From NCBI GenBank assembly GCA_038207585.1, contig JBBQZP010000014.1, positions 1 to 64,000 on the forward strand: a stretch of 64,000 nt of DNA. The letters run 5' to 3'. This DNA comes from JBBQZP01 sp038207585 (lineage in GTDB: Bacteria; Pseudomonadota; Alphaproteobacteria; Rhodobacterales; Rhodobacteraceae). The position numbers were made by a program, and so were the translations under genes. Shown in pieces: positions 32,311 through 40,673 of the stretch; position 1 is the stretch's first letter, and each line of letters opens with the position of its first letter. The notes beneath the pieces were generated by a model, which saw only the letters and a list, made by a program, of their open reading frames with translations, did not search any database and was not told the origin of the DNA.

Positions 32311-32979
32311 GTGGCTCGCTATATCTTTCCGCTGGTTGCAGGTCTGGGCGGCTTTGCGATTCTGATCTGGCTGGGTGTATGGCAGCTTCAGCGGCTTGAC
32401 TGGAAAGAGACGCGTCTTGCCGCGATTGACGCGCGCATCGCGGCCGCCGCCGGGGGGTTGCCCGCAAGCCCCGATCCGACGCGCGATGCGTTCATGCCGG
32501 TGCAGGTTTCGGGCACGTTTACCGGCGAAGGGCTGGAGGTTCTGGGCAGCCTGCGTGATCTTGGCCCCGGCTACCGGATCATCGCCGTTCTGCAAACCGA
32601 TACCGGCCGCCGGGTGCTGGTCGACCGTGGCATGATCGACGAGGATCACCACAAAGACCCGCGCACCGTTACGGTCGCCAGAGTTACCGGCAACCTTCAC
32701 TGGCCCGAAGAGGTTGACAGCTATACCCCGCCCCCCGACGTTGGCCGCAACCTGTGGTTTGCGCGCGACGTGCCCGCAATGGCTGCGGCGCTGAACACCG
32801 AACCTGTGCTGATTGTCGCACGCGAAGCGACCGGCGACGGGATCGAGCCTTTGCCGCTGGACAGTTCGACCATCCCGAATGACCATCTGAACTATGCGAT
32901 AACGTGGTTTTCGACCGCATTCGTATGGCTGGGGATGACAGCGCTGCTGGTCTGGCGTATCAGGCAGCGAAGCCTGTGA
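32311..32979 (+). CDS. surf1: SURF1 family oxidase assembly protein
   Basis: 222 residues from GTG 32311 with GAAGGGA upstream. Two membrane helices at the ends (FPLVAGLGGFAILIWLGVWQ; WFSTAFVWLGMTALLVW) flank a periplasmic beta domain: LQRLDWKETRLAAIDARIAA, VSGTFTGEGLEVLG, GYRIIAVLQTDTGRRVLVDR, and PNDHLNYAITWFSTA (the conserved NxHxxYAxTW motif). SURF1 delivers heme a to subunit I. Confidence 0.92.
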   Translation: MARYIFPLVAGLGGFAILIWLGVWQLQRLDWKETRLAAIDARIAAAAGGLPASPDPTRDAFMPVQVSGTFTGEGLEVLGSLRDLGPGYRIIAVLQTDTGRRVLVDRGMIDEDHHKDPRTVTVARVTGNLHWPEEVDSYTPPPDVGRNLWFARDVPAMAAALNTEPVLIVAREATGDGIEPLPLDSSTIPNDHLNYAITWFSTAFVWLGMTALLVWRIRQRSL

Positions 32980-32986
32980 CGGAAAT

Positions 32987-34375
32987 ATGATGCAATATAT
33001 CTCGACCCGCGGAACCGCCCCCAACCTGACCTTTGGCGAGGCGATGATGACCGGCCTTGCCCGTGACGGCGGGCTTTATGTGCCGCAGGTGGTGCCGGTT
33101 ATGGCACAGGCCGATATCGCGGCGCTGGCTGGCCAGCCCTACGAGGAGATCGCGTTCCGCGTGATGCGCCCCTTTCTGGGCGAGACATTCCCGGATGATG
33201 AGTTTCGCGGCCTGATCGCCGCCGCCTACAAGGGTTTCATCCACCCCGCCCGCGCGCCCCTGAAACAGATCGGCGCGTCGCATTTCCTGCTGGAGCTGTT
33301 CCACGGCCCGACGCTGGCGTTCAAGGACTTTGCCATGCAGCTCATCGGCCAGATGATGCAGGCGGCTTTGGCCAAATCGGGCGAGCGGATCACGATTGTG
33401 GGGGCTACCAGTGGCGATACCGGGTCGGCGGCGATCGAGGCGTTCCGGGGCCTTTCGAATGTCGATGTGTTCATCCTGTTCCCGCATGGACGGGTGTCCG
33501 AGGTGCAGCGTCGCCAGATGACGACGCCGGTGGAATCCAACGTGCATGCCATCGCGATGGACGGCGATTTTGATGATTGTCAGGCCCGCGTGAAAGACAT
33601 GTTCAACGATTTCGCCTTTCGTGACGGGGTGCGGCTGGCGGGGGTCAACAGCATCAACTGGGCGCGGGTTCTCGCACAGGTGGTCTATTACTTCAGCGCC
33701 GCTGTATCCTTGGGCGCGCCGCACCGCGCGGTCAGCTTTACCGTGCCGACGGGCAATTTCGGTGACATTTTCGCAGGCTATATTGCGCGAAAAATGGGGC
33801 TGCCGATTGAAAAGCTGGTGATCGCCACCAACCAGAATGACATTCTGGACCGTGCCTTGCGGTCGGGGGATTACCGCACCAATGGCGTGAAACCCTCGAT
33901 CAGCCCGTCGATGGATATTCAGGTTTCGTCGAATTTCGAGCGCGCCTTGTTCGATGCTTACTCGCGCGATGGCGCGGCGATTACCGCGCTGATGGCGGAA
34001 ATGAAGGCGGGCGGGTTCCATATCAGCCAAGGGGCGCTGGAAACGCTGCGCGAAACCTTTGCGTCCGGGCGCTGTTCCGAGGATGAAACCCGCGCCACCA
34101 TCCGGCGCGTCTTTGCGCAAACCGGTGAGGTTTTGTGCCCGCATACCGCCGTCGGCGTAAAGGTCGCCGAAGATCACCTTGGGGCCACCCCGATGATCAC
34201 GCTGGCCACCGCCCACCCCGCCAAATTCCCCGATGCGGTTCAGGCCGCAATGGGCACGCGGCCCGCGCTTCCCGCCCGCATGGGCGATTTGTTTGACCGC
34301 CCCGAGCGGCTTACCCGAGTGCCGGGCGATCTGGCCCACCTGCAAGCCCACATCCGCGAAAGGATTGCGCTTTGA
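32987..34375 (+). CDS. thrC: Threonine synthase
   Basis: 462 residues, the long proteobacterial/fungal form. Start MMQYISTRGTAPNLTFGEAM; the PLP lysine is in GPTLAFKDFAMQLIG (Lys113); TSGDTGSAAIEAF (phosphate-binding loop), FILFPHGRVSEVQRRQMTT, VPTGNFGDIFAGY. Converts O-phosphohomoserine to L-threonine. The gene begins 7 bases after surf1 and ends overlapping the next start (TTGA), so it is part of the long operon that begins with the oxidase genes. Confidence 0.94.
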   Translation: MMQYISTRGTAPNLTFGEAMMTGLARDGGLYVPQVVPVMAQADIAALAGQPYEEIAFRVMRPFLGETFPDDEFRGLIAAAYKGFIHPARAPLKQIGASHFLLELFHGPTLAFKDFAMQLIGQMMQAALAKSGERITIVGATSGDTGSAAIEAFRGLSNVDVFILFPHGRVSEVQRRQMTTPVESNVHAIAMDGDFDDCQARVKDMFNDFAFRDGVRLAGVNSINWARVLAQVVYYFSAAVSLGAPHRAVSFTVPTGNFGDIFAGYIARKMGLPIEKLVIATNQNDILDRALRSGDYRTNGVKPSISPSMDIQVSSNFERALFDAYSRDGAAITALMAEMKAGGFHISQGALETLRETFASGRCSEDETRATIRRVFAQTGEVLCPHTAVGVKVAEDHLGATPMITLATAHPAKFPDAVQAAMGTRPALPARMGDLFDRPERLTRVPGDLAHLQAHIRERIAL

Positions 34376-35631
34376 CATTGCGCCTTGATACTTTGTCCAA
34401 CGGTCTGCGCATCGTGACCGAGGATATGCCGGGCCTCATGTCGGCCTCGGTCGGGATCTGGGTGCAGGCGGGCGGGCGGCATGAGCGGGCCGAGCAGAAC
34501 GGCATCGCGCATTTTCTGGAACACATGGCGTTCAAGGGCACAAAACGGCGCAGCGCCCTGCGGATTGCCGAGGAAATCGAGGATGTCGGCGGCTATATCA
34601 ACGCCTATACCTCCAAGGAAATGACCGCCTATTACGCGCGGGTGCTCAGCGCCGATGTGGCTCTGGCGCTGGATGTGATCTCGGATATCGTGCTGAATCC
34701 GGTGTTCAAGAAGGCCGATATCGACACCGAACGCCATGTGATTTTGCAGGAAATCGGGCAGGCGCTTGATACGCCCGACGATATCATTTTCGACTGGCTC
34801 CAAGAGGTGTCGTATCCCGACCAACCCTTCGGTCGCACAATCCTCGGCCCGCAAGAACGGGTGGCAAGCTTTGCCAAGGCCGATCTGGCCGGCTTTGTGG
34901 CCCAGCACTACGGCCCCGATCAGATGATCCTTTCGGCGGCTGGCGGCGTTGATCACGATGCGATCGTCGCACAGGCGACCGAGATTTTTGGTGGCTTGAA
35001 ACCGGTTGGGGCCTCCACAATCCAACGCGCCGCCTTTGCGGGCGGCGAGCGGCGCGAGATCAAGGATCTGGAGCAGGCGCATTTCGCGCTGGGGTTCGAG
35101 GCGCCGGGTTATCTGCACGCCGATGTCTATGCCGCACAGGTCTATGCGATGACGATGGGCGGCGGCATGTCGTCGCGTCTGTTCCAGAAAATCCGTGAAG
35201 AACGCGGGCTTTGCTATTCGATCTTTGCGCAGGCGGGTGCCTATGAGGATACCGGTCAGGTCACGATTTATGCAGGCACGAGCGGCGATGAGGTCGGCGA
35301 TCTTGCCCAACTGACGGTAGACGAGTTGAAACGCGCCGCCGATGACATGACCGAGGCCGAGGTGGCCCGTGCGCGCGCGCAATTGAAGGCAGGCTTGCTG
35401 ATGGGGCTGGAAAGCCCGTCCAGCCGCGCCGAACGGCTGGCGCGCTTGCTGGCGATCTGGGGCCGGGTGCCGGACGTTGTGGAATCGGTTGCGAAAATCG
35501 ACGCCGTGACCACCGCCGACGTGCGCCGCTATGCGGGCGAGATGCTGGGCGCTAAAGCCGCTTTGGCGCTTTATGGCCCGGTGACAGGCGCGCCTGATCT
35601 GGATGCTTTGCGCCGGAGCCTTGCCGCCTGA
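34372..35631 (+). CDS. M16 family zinc peptidase (processing-peptidase-like)
   Basis: 419 residues starting at TTG 34372, which overlaps the thrC stop; no better start exists. The inverted zinc motif HFLEH (47-51) is followed exactly 76 residues later by the third ligand Glu127 (HVILQEIGQ). The second M16 domain carries GGGMSSRLFQKIREERGLCY. This matches bacterial relatives of mitochondrial processing peptidase beta (PqqL/YmxG type). The natural substrate in bacteria is not established. It sits between thrC and a RimJ-like gene with overlapping ends; this trio is conserved in Rhodobacteraceae. Confidence 0.9.
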   Translation: MTLRLDTLSNGLRIVTEDMPGLMSASVGIWVQAGGRHERAEQNGIAHFLEHMAFKGTKRRSALRIAEEIEDVGGYINAYTSKEMTAYYARVLSADVALALDVISDIVLNPVFKKADIDTERHVILQEIGQALDTPDDIIFDWLQEVSYPDQPFGRTILGPQERVASFAKADLAGFVAQHYGPDQMILSAAGGVDHDAIVAQATEIFGGLKPVGASTIQRAAFAGGERREIKDLEQAHFALGFEAPGYLHADVYAAQVYAMTMGGGMSSRLFQKIREERGLCYSIFAQAGAYEDTGQVTIYAGTSGDEVGDLAQLTVDELKRAADDMTEAEVARARAQLKAGLLMGLESPSSRAERLARLLAIWGRVPDVVESVAKIDAVTTADVRRYAGEMLGAKAALALYGPVTGAPDLDALRRSLAA

Positions 35632-36215
35632 TGCTTGGCCTGCGCCGCAAGGTCCGGATCGAATCCGAACGGATGTATCTGCGCCTGCCGCAGCACGGCG
35701 ATTTCCTGCACTGGTCCAGCCTGCGCGACGAAAGTGCAGCGTTTCTGAAACCGTGGGAGCCGACATGGGCGGGCGATCACCTTAGCCGCAAGGGCTTTAC
35801 CAACCGCGTCTATTGGGCCGCGCGGGCGCAAGGGCAGGGCACGGCGCTGCCCCTCTTGATGATCCGGCGCGACGACAATGTGCTTCTGGGCGCGATCACG
35901 CTGGACAATATCCGCCGTGGCCCGGTGCAGGCGGGCACGCTGGGCTATTGGATAGGCCAGCCCCACGCCCGGCACGGCTATATGCGCGAGGCGATTACGG
36001 CGGTGGTGCATCATGCGTTCAACGTGCTGGATCTCAGCCGGATCGAGGCCGCGTGTCTGCGCGAAAACACCGCCTCGCGCGGGGTCTTGGAAAAATGCGG
36101 CTTCAAATATGAAGGGGTCGCGCAAAGCTATCTGCAGATCGGCGGGCGCTGGCGCAACCATGTGCTTTACGCAAGTCTGCGGTCTGACAGGCGCGGCAAG
36201 ACGGATGTGGGCTAA
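35631..36215 (+). CDS. rimJ: GNAT N-acetyltransferase, RimJ-like
   Basis: 194 residues: ESERMYLRLPQHGDFLHWSS, SAAFLKPWEPTW, LGYWIGQPHARHGYMREAIT (acetyl-CoA binding loop, ARHGYMREA in place of Q/RxxGxG/A), then LDLSRIEAACLRENTASRGV and LEKCGFKYEGVAQSYLQIGG with RWRNHVLYASL. RimJ acetylates the N-terminal alanine of ribosomal protein S5; members also act on other substrates, so the symbol is by similarity only. It overlaps the peptidase stop by one base (TGATG). Confidence 0.8.
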   Translation: MLGLRRKVRIESERMYLRLPQHGDFLHWSSLRDESAAFLKPWEPTWAGDHLSRKGFTNRVYWAARAQGQGTALPLLMIRRDDNVLLGAITLDNIRRGPVQAGTLGYWIGQPHARHGYMREAITAVVHHAFNVLDLSRIEAACLRENTASRGVLEKCGFKYEGVAQSYLQIGGRWRNHVLYASLRSDRRGKTDVG

Positions 36216-36299
36216 GGGCCGGGAAAACTGAGCATCAGGACTGGCCAGCGGGGGCTGCAGCCCTAACTTTCCTTCATTGACCCAGTGAAGGAGCCCGCA

Positions 36300-37118
36300 A
36301 TGCCGCCCCTCGCCCGCGCACTTCTGGTTTGCCTGACCCTCGCCTTGCCTGCCCATGCGCAAAACGCGCTACCCGACCGGCTGGACAGCAATTGCTTTGC
36401 GCTTGCCAGCGCAATAGACCGGGTGATCCCTGCGTCATACGGCGCGCCGATTGCCGACAATACCGTGCGGCTGCGCTATCTGAACCACGCGAGCTACGCC
36501 CTTGAAACACAGCGCGGTCTGCTGGCGGTGACGGATTTCACCGGCTTCATCAGCGCCTCGGATATCGTGCCAGATGTGGTCACGATGAACAACGCCCACG
36601 GCACCCACTGGACCGACCGGATTGACCCGCGCATCGCGCATGTTCTGCCGGGCTGGGGCAGTGCAGACGCACCCGCGCGCTATGATCTTGAACTGGGCGA
36701 GATGCTTGTGCGCAATGTCACGACCGATGTGCGCAGTGGCGGCGGGGTGCGCGCCAATGCGAATTCGATCTTTATCTTCGAGGTGGCGGGCCTGTGCATC
36801 GGCCATCTGGGGCATCTGCACCAGATCCCCTCGGACGAACAATATGCCCAGATCGGGCGGCTGGATGTGGTGATGGTGCCGGTCGATGGCGGCTACACGA
36901 TGGATGTGGCGTCGATGGCCGGGGTGGTGCGTCGGCTGCGGGCCTCGGTCGTGCTGCCGATGCATTGGTTTTCGGGTCAATCGCTTGAGGATTTCGTGCA
37001 GGACATGAGTGCCGAGTTCGAGATCGTGGAGCTGGATCAGCCCGATATCGAAATGTCGCGGGACCGCTTGCCCCGACGTCCCACCATCATCGTGCTGCGC
37101 CCCGAACTGCTGCCCTAG
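36300..37118 (+). CDS. Exported metallo-beta-lactamase-fold protein
   Basis: 272 residues from ATG 36300, preceded by AAGGAG; a GTG at 36285 would put that site inside the gene. Signal peptide ARALLVCLTLALPAHA, cut before QNALPD. MBL-fold features: VRLRYLNHASYALETQRGLL, TDFTG, TMNNAHGTHWTD (the HxHxDH motif is replaced by H-G-T-H-W-T-D), GLCIGHLGHLHQIPSDEQ, and VVLPMHWFSGQS. Similar sequences are common in alphaproteobacteria, so the altered motif is a family trait. The enzymatic activity is unknown. CCTTCA (36271) and TGAAGG (36286) can form a hairpin that would cover the ribosome site. Confidence 0.78.
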   Translation: MPPLARALLVCLTLALPAHAQNALPDRLDSNCFALASAIDRVIPASYGAPIADNTVRLRYLNHASYALETQRGLLAVTDFTGFISASDIVPDVVTMNNAHGTHWTDRIDPRIAHVLPGWGSADAPARYDLELGEMLVRNVTTDVRSGGGVRANANSIFIFEVAGLCIGHLGHLHQIPSDEQYAQIGRLDVVMVPVDGGYTMDVASMAGVVRRLRASVVLPMHWFSGQSLEDFVQDMSAEFEIVELDQPDIEMSRDRLPRRPTIIVLRPELLP

Positions 37119-37175
37119 GGCCGGACTGGCGCGCGCGCACGCGGCCCGCTAGACAGGCTGCAAAGGAGCCGTCCC

Positions 37176-38588
37176 ATGTTGAACCCTGCCGATGCCGCCT
37201 TCGTGGCGACCCTGTCCGCACTGGTGCCCGACGGCACGCTGGACACACCCGACGCGCGCTATCTGGAAGAACCGCGTGGCCGCTGGCTGGGCCAAGGCGG
37301 TGTGCTGGCCCGGCCCCGGTCGGTTGACGCGGTGGCCAGCGTTGTGCGCGCCTGTGCGGCGGCGCGGGTTGGCATCGTGCCCTGGGGCGGCGGCACGGGA
37401 TTGGTCGGCGGGCAGTTGATGGAACAGGGACCCGCGCCCGTGATCCTGTCGCTGGAGCGTATGACGGCCATGCGCGGCATCTGGCCGGATGAAAACGTGG
37501 CGGTGGTCGAGGCCGGCGCGGTTCTGGCCGATGTGCACCGGGCGGCCGAGGCTGTGGGGCGCATCTTTCCGCTGACGCTGGCATCGCAAGGCTCGGCCCG
37601 GATCGGCGGGCTGATGGCCACCAATGCGGGCGGCGTGAACGTGCTGCGCTATGGCAATGCGCGGGCCCTGTGTCTGGGGCTTGAGGCGGTGCTGGCCGAT
37701 GGCGCGATCTGGCACGGGCTGAAACGCCTGCGCAAGGACAACGCGGGCTATGACCTGCGCGACCTTCTGATCGGGTCGGAAGGCACGCTGGGGGTGATCA
37801 CGGCAGCAAGCCTTGTGCTGCACCCCAAACCTGCGTCCGAGGGGGCGGCCTTTCTGGTGGTGCCAGACCCCGCGGCGGCGCTGCGGTTGCTGGCACTGGC
37901 ACAGGGGCGGCTTGGCGGGCTGATCTCGGGGTTCGAACTGATCGGGCGGATGGGGCTGGATTTTCTGGCCGAAACCATGCCCGAGGTGCGACAGCCGTTT
38001 GCGGCAGCCCCCGACTGGATGGTGCTGATTGACCTTGGCATGCCACAGGGGATGAACCCCGCGCAGACACTGGAAGAGATTTTTGCCGCAGGAGCCGCCG
38101 AAGGTCTGGTGCTGGACGGTGTGATCGCGCAGTCGGCGGCGCAACGCGCTGCGTTCTGGGCGCTGCGCGAAAGCATCCCGCAGGCAAATCGCAGAATAGG
38201 CGCGGTATCCAGCCACGACATCTCGCTTCCGCTGTCGGAAATTGCCGTTTTCCTACAGGATTGTGGCCCACGTCTGGCCCGGCTTGGGGATTGGCGGATC
38301 AATGCCTTCGGCCATCTTGGTGACGGAAATCTGCACTACAATGTCTTTCCGATGCCCGGCCGTAGCCGCGCTGACCACGAAAATCAGCGCGAAGCGATCA
38401 AGACCTGCGTGCATGATCTGGTGGCCTCGCTGGGCGGGTCGGTCAGCGCCGAACATGGCGTCGGTCGCTTGAAAGTCGGCGATCTGGAACGCTACGGCGA
38501 TCCGGCGAAACTCGCCGCGATGCGGGCGATCAAGGCCGCTCTGGACCCGGCAGGAATACTGAACCCCGGCGCGGTCCTTCGGGCATAG
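37176..38588 (+). CDS. FAD-linked oxidase (GlcD / D-2-hydroxyacid dehydrogenase type)
   Basis: 470 residues. FAD-binding PCMH domain: GVLARPRSVDAVASVVRACA, IVPWGGGTGLVGGQ, LTLASQGSARIGGLMATNAG, LRKDNAGYDLRDLLIGSEGT. The C-terminal oxidase domain ends INAFGHLGDGNLHYNVFP (metal/substrate histidines) and SVSAEHGVGRLKVGDLERYG, then LDPAGILNPGAVL. This is the group of D-lactate, D-2-hydroxyglutarate and glycolate (GlcD) dehydrogenases. The substrate cannot be chosen from sequence alone; the compact single-gene form resembles D-2-hydroxyglutarate/D-lactate dehydrogenases. It is convergent with the BenE-type gene. Confidence 0.85.
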   Translation: MLNPADAAFVATLSALVPDGTLDTPDARYLEEPRGRWLGQGGVLARPRSVDAVASVVRACAAARVGIVPWGGGTGLVGGQLMEQGPAPVILSLERMTAMRGIWPDENVAVVEAGAVLADVHRAAEAVGRIFPLTLASQGSARIGGLMATNAGGVNVLRYGNARALCLGLEAVLADGAIWHGLKRLRKDNAGYDLRDLLIGSEGTLGVITAASLVLHPKPASEGAAFLVVPDPAAALRLLALAQGRLGGLISGFELIGRMGLDFLAETMPEVRQPFAAAPDWMVLIDLGMPQGMNPAQTLEEIFAAGAAEGLVLDGVIAQSAAQRAAFWALRESIPQANRRIGAVSSHDISLPLSEIAVFLQDCGPRLARLGDWRINAFGHLGDGNLHYNVFPMPGRSRADHENQREAIKTCVHDLVASLGGSVSAEHGVGRLKVGDLERYGDPAKLAAMRAIKAALDPAGILNPGAVLRA

Positions 38589-38659
38589 TGGAGCCACCTC
38601 GGGGGGCATCGAGCCCCCACTCGGCGGCGTCGTCGTCACTCCACCCGCACGTCCTGATG

Positions 38660-38745
38660 GACTTCATTTTTGCATAAATACTCATCTTGAACCGTGTTGC
38701 ACAGGGATGGTCTTGAAAATTGAGTATTTAGGCAAAAATGAAGTC
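38660..38745. repeat. Long near-perfect inverted repeat between convergent genes
   Basis: Two 25-base arms (38660-38684 and 38721-38745) match in 24 of 25 positions in inverted orientation, with a 36-base loop. The arms contain CATTTTTGC and TAAATACTCA. The location, between the stop of the FAD oxidase gene and the stop of BenE, suggests a bidirectional terminator or an extragenic palindromic element. Both arms read CTTCATTTTTGC outward-in, a string I associate with frequent intergenic sequences in Rhodobacteraceae, so it may be a dispersed repeat. Confidence 0.75.
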
Positions 38746-38756
38746 TGCTGCGGAGG

Positions 38757-39914
38757 CTAAGGGGTGCGCATCCGGCGCGGCATTGCTTCGAGCAACACCA
38801 CGCCAAGCCCTGCCACAAGGCCCCAGAACGCGGCGCCTATGCCAAAGGCCGAAACGCCCGATGCCGTGGTGGTCAGCGTGACTGCGGCCGCGAAGCGGTG
38901 CGGGACAGTCGCGAAAGCGACGCTGAGTGCCCCCGTCAGGGGCCCGAGCAAAGCGAGGCCCACGATAGCCGCCACAAGCCCTGCTGGCAGCACCGCGATT
39001 GTGGCGATCAGAAGCGGGCCGAACATGCCAAGCGCCACCCAGACCGCGGCATAGACCAGCCCGACGCGCCAGCGCTTTTTACGGTCCGGCTCCACATCGT
39101 CGGCAAGGCAGATGGCGGCGGTGATTGCAGCCATGCTGACGGGGTGCGCGCCAAAGAGCCCGCTGAGTGCGGAAAGACCGCCGGTTACCACCAATGCCGG
39201 GCGGACGGGTGCGTCATATCCGGCAGCCCGCAACGCGGCGAAGCCGGGCAGATTCTGCGAAGCCATCGTCACAAGGTATAGCGGCAGGCCAAGGCCGATC
39301 AGCACACTGGCGCGGAACTCGGGCAGGATGGGTGTCAGCACGGGCCAGGGCAGGCTGAGCGTGGGCAGGGTTGCGGTTCCGGTCAGAAACGCCAGTGCCA
39401 GCGCCGTGACAAGTGCGGCCAGAACGGCGATGGTCGGCGCTTTCAGGCGGATCAGAAGAAAGACCGCGATCATCGGCAACACCAGTGCCGGGAAACCCTG
39501 CGCCGCGCCGGCGAGTTTCAGGCAAAATGGCAACAGCACGCCCGCCAGCATGGCGGCGGCGATGCTGTCGGGGATCAGTGCTATGGCCCGGCCAAGCGGG
39601 CGCAGCGCGCCGCTGGCCAGCACCAGAACGCCAGACAGAAGAAACGCCCCCACCGCCTCGGGCATCGTGATGCCTTGCGTGGCAGCGATCAGGGCTGCTC
39701 CGGGGGTGGACCAGGCCAGAACCACCGGGATGCGCGTATAAACGCTAAGAAACGCCGATCCGGCTGCCTTGGCAAGGCAGACGGCCAGCACCCAGGATGC
39801 GGTTTGCGCAGGGGTTGCCCCCACTGCCGCCGCCGCCGACAGGACCAGCGCTATGGTGCTGCCATAGCCGATCAGTGCTGCCACCAAAGCGGCCGAGATC
39901 ATGGTTGCACGCAT
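38757..39914 (-). CDS. BenE-family benzoate/H+ symporter-like transporter
   Basis: 385 residues, almost entirely hydrophobic with about twelve helices. Reads ALIGYGSTIALVLSAAAAVG, TPAQTASWVLAVCLAKA, LAWSTPGAALIAATQGITMP, PEAVGAFLLSGVLVLASGAL, LYLVTMASQNLPGFAALRAA and LFGAHPVSMAAITAAICLAD, all matching the BenE/YdcO pattern. BenE proteins take up benzoate in benzoate degraders, but many homologues are in genomes without ben genes and none are near here, so the substrate is open. Single gene on the minus strand. Confidence 0.85.
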   Translation of the reverse strand: MRATMISAALVAALIGYGSTIALVLSAAAAVGATPAQTASWVLAVCLAKAAGSAFLSVYTRIPVVLAWSTPGAALIAATQGITMPEAVGAFLLSGVLVLASGALRPLGRAIALIPDSIAAAMLAGVLLPFCLKLAGAAQGFPALVLPMIAVFLLIRLKAPTIAVLAALVTALALAFLTGTATLPTLSLPWPVLTPILPEFRASVLIGLGLPLYLVTMASQNLPGFAALRAAGYDAPVRPALVVTGGLSALSGLFGAHPVSMAAITAAICLADDVEPDRKKRWRVGLVYAAVWVALGMFGPLLIATIAVLPAGLVAAIVGLALLGPLTGALSVAFATVPHRFAAAVTLTTTASGVSAFGIGAAFWGLVAGLGVVLLEAMPRRMRTP

Positions 39915-39979
39915 CCTGCCTCCGGTCTGTCGGCGGAGTTAAGGGATGCATGCTGCGCTCTGCAAGGCCTCAAATGAAA

Positions 39980-40045
39980 AACGGCGACACCCGGGAGGAG
40001 GGGGTGCCGCCGTTCGTTCAGCCCTGTCCGGGGAGGAGGTCGGAC
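39980..40045 (-). ncRNA. CcsR-type small RNA, fourth of four, with terminal terminator
   Basis: Read on the minus strand: a short hairpin (CGGAC arms, 40026-40030 with 40041-40045) with CCTCCTCCC in its loop. Then a long hairpin (arms 39980-39992 and 40002-40014, 12 of 13 paired) also with CCTCCTCCC in the loop and followed directly by TTTTTC, making it a Rho-independent terminator. This is the two-hairpin plan of the CcsR RNAs of R. sphaeroides (cuckoo RNA family), whose loop mimics an anti-Shine-Dalgarno sequence. Confidence 0.82.
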
Positions 40046-40081
40046 GCAGCGTCTTGTCTGGCGCGGTGCGCCGGTATTTGC

Positions 40082-40150
40082 GCGGCGGCTTCGGGGAGGA
40101 GGTCGAAGCCGCCGCTTGATCGGTCTGACCGGGGGAGGAGATCCGGGCAG
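40082..40150 (-). ncRNA. CcsR-type small RNA, third of four
   Basis: Short hairpin with arms 40125-40132 and 40143-40150 (7 of 8 paired), loop TCTCCTCCC on the minus strand (one base off the motif). A long hairpin follows with perfect 12-bp arms 40082-40093 and 40104-40115 and loop CCTCCTCCC. There is no U-run after the long hairpin, so maturation would be by cleavage from the common transcript. Confidence 0.82.
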
Positions 40151-40202
40151 GCGTCACATCGGTGCGGGGCGGTCTATCGGGACACGCTGCCGCGAAACTG
40201 GT

Positions 40203-40268
40203 GCGGCGACATCGGGGAGGAGGTCGATGCCGCCGCGGGTGCAACTGGCCCTGGGAGGAGGTAGGGCC
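40203..40268 (-). ncRNA. CcsR-type small RNA, second of four
   Basis: Short hairpin AGGGCC arms (40247-40252 with 40263-40268, perfect) with CCTCCTCCC loop. Then a long hairpin with arms 40203-40214 and 40225-40236 (11 of 12 paired), again with CCTCCTCCC in the loop. Same spacing between the two loops (38 bases) as in the other three units. Confidence 0.82.
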
Positions 40269-40307
40269 GCGCTACGCATATGGGGTGCAGGACCCCGTTT
40301 GGAAAGT

Positions 40308-40376
40308 GCGGCGGCGCCAGGGAGGAGGAAAAGCGCCGCCGCTTTTGTCATGGACCCCGGGAGGAGGTGAGGTCCG
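40308..40376 (-). ncRNA. CcsR-type small RNA, first of four, directly after the DUF1127 gene
   Basis: Short hairpin with GGACC arms (40352-40356 with 40371-40375) and a CCTCCTCCC loop, starting about 11 bases after the DUF1127 stop codon. Then a long hairpin with perfect 10-bp arms (40308-40317 with 40333-40342) and CCTCCTCCC in the loop. Cotranscription with the DUF1127 gene is expected, as no promoter-sized gap separates them. Confidence 0.82.
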
Positions 40377-40386
40377 ACAAGAAACC

Positions 40387-40602
40387 TTACTTACCGTATG
40401 CCGCCTCGCGGGCGATTTCGGCAATCATCGAACGGTGGATGCCGAGGTCGTTCAACTCACGATCCGAAAGAACGCGCAATTCGCGCACGGTTTGATTATA
40501 AACCCGGCGATGTTGCAACGCGGTCTGCAGCGTTTTCACGAAACCGCCGAAGCGATCTGCGGAACCTGCGGTCGCGATACGGGTGGAATTGATGTAAGCC
40601 AT
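40387..40602 (-). CDS. ccaF1: DUF1127 RNA-binding protein, CcaF1-like
   Basis: 71 residues from ATG 40602 (AGAGG upstream): MAYINSTRIATAGSADRFGG, then the DUF1127 motif VRELRVLSDRELNDLGIHRS and MIAEIAREAAYGK. In R. sphaeroides the DUF1127 protein CcaF1 (RSP_6037) precedes the sRNAs CcsR1-4 on one transcript and binds RNA, affecting sRNA maturation and turnover. The same arrangement is seen here: this gene followed by four two-hairpin RNAs. Symbol given by this synteny. It is divergent from mrp. Confidence 0.88.
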   Translation of the reverse strand: MAYINSTRIATAGSADRFGGFVKTLQTALQHRRVYNQTVRELRVLSDRELNDLGIHRSMIAEIAREAAYGK

Positions 40603-40673
40603 GATATGCCTCTTTCGTTTCTTGCGCCTGTCGTCCGGGCCGGATTGCCCTTTCTGTTGCGCTGTTAGGGGTA

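Noticed and set aside
36285..36299. GTG start for the MBL gene
   Set aside because: It would put the AAGGAG ribosome site of ATG 36300 within the coding region and lengthen the signal peptide n-region without need.
39980..40376. CRISPR-like array because of regularly spaced GGGAGGAGG motifs
   Set aside because: The repeats are only nine bases, lie in loops of complementary arms, and have two alternating spacings; there are no cas genes. The hairpin sRNA explanation fits all details.
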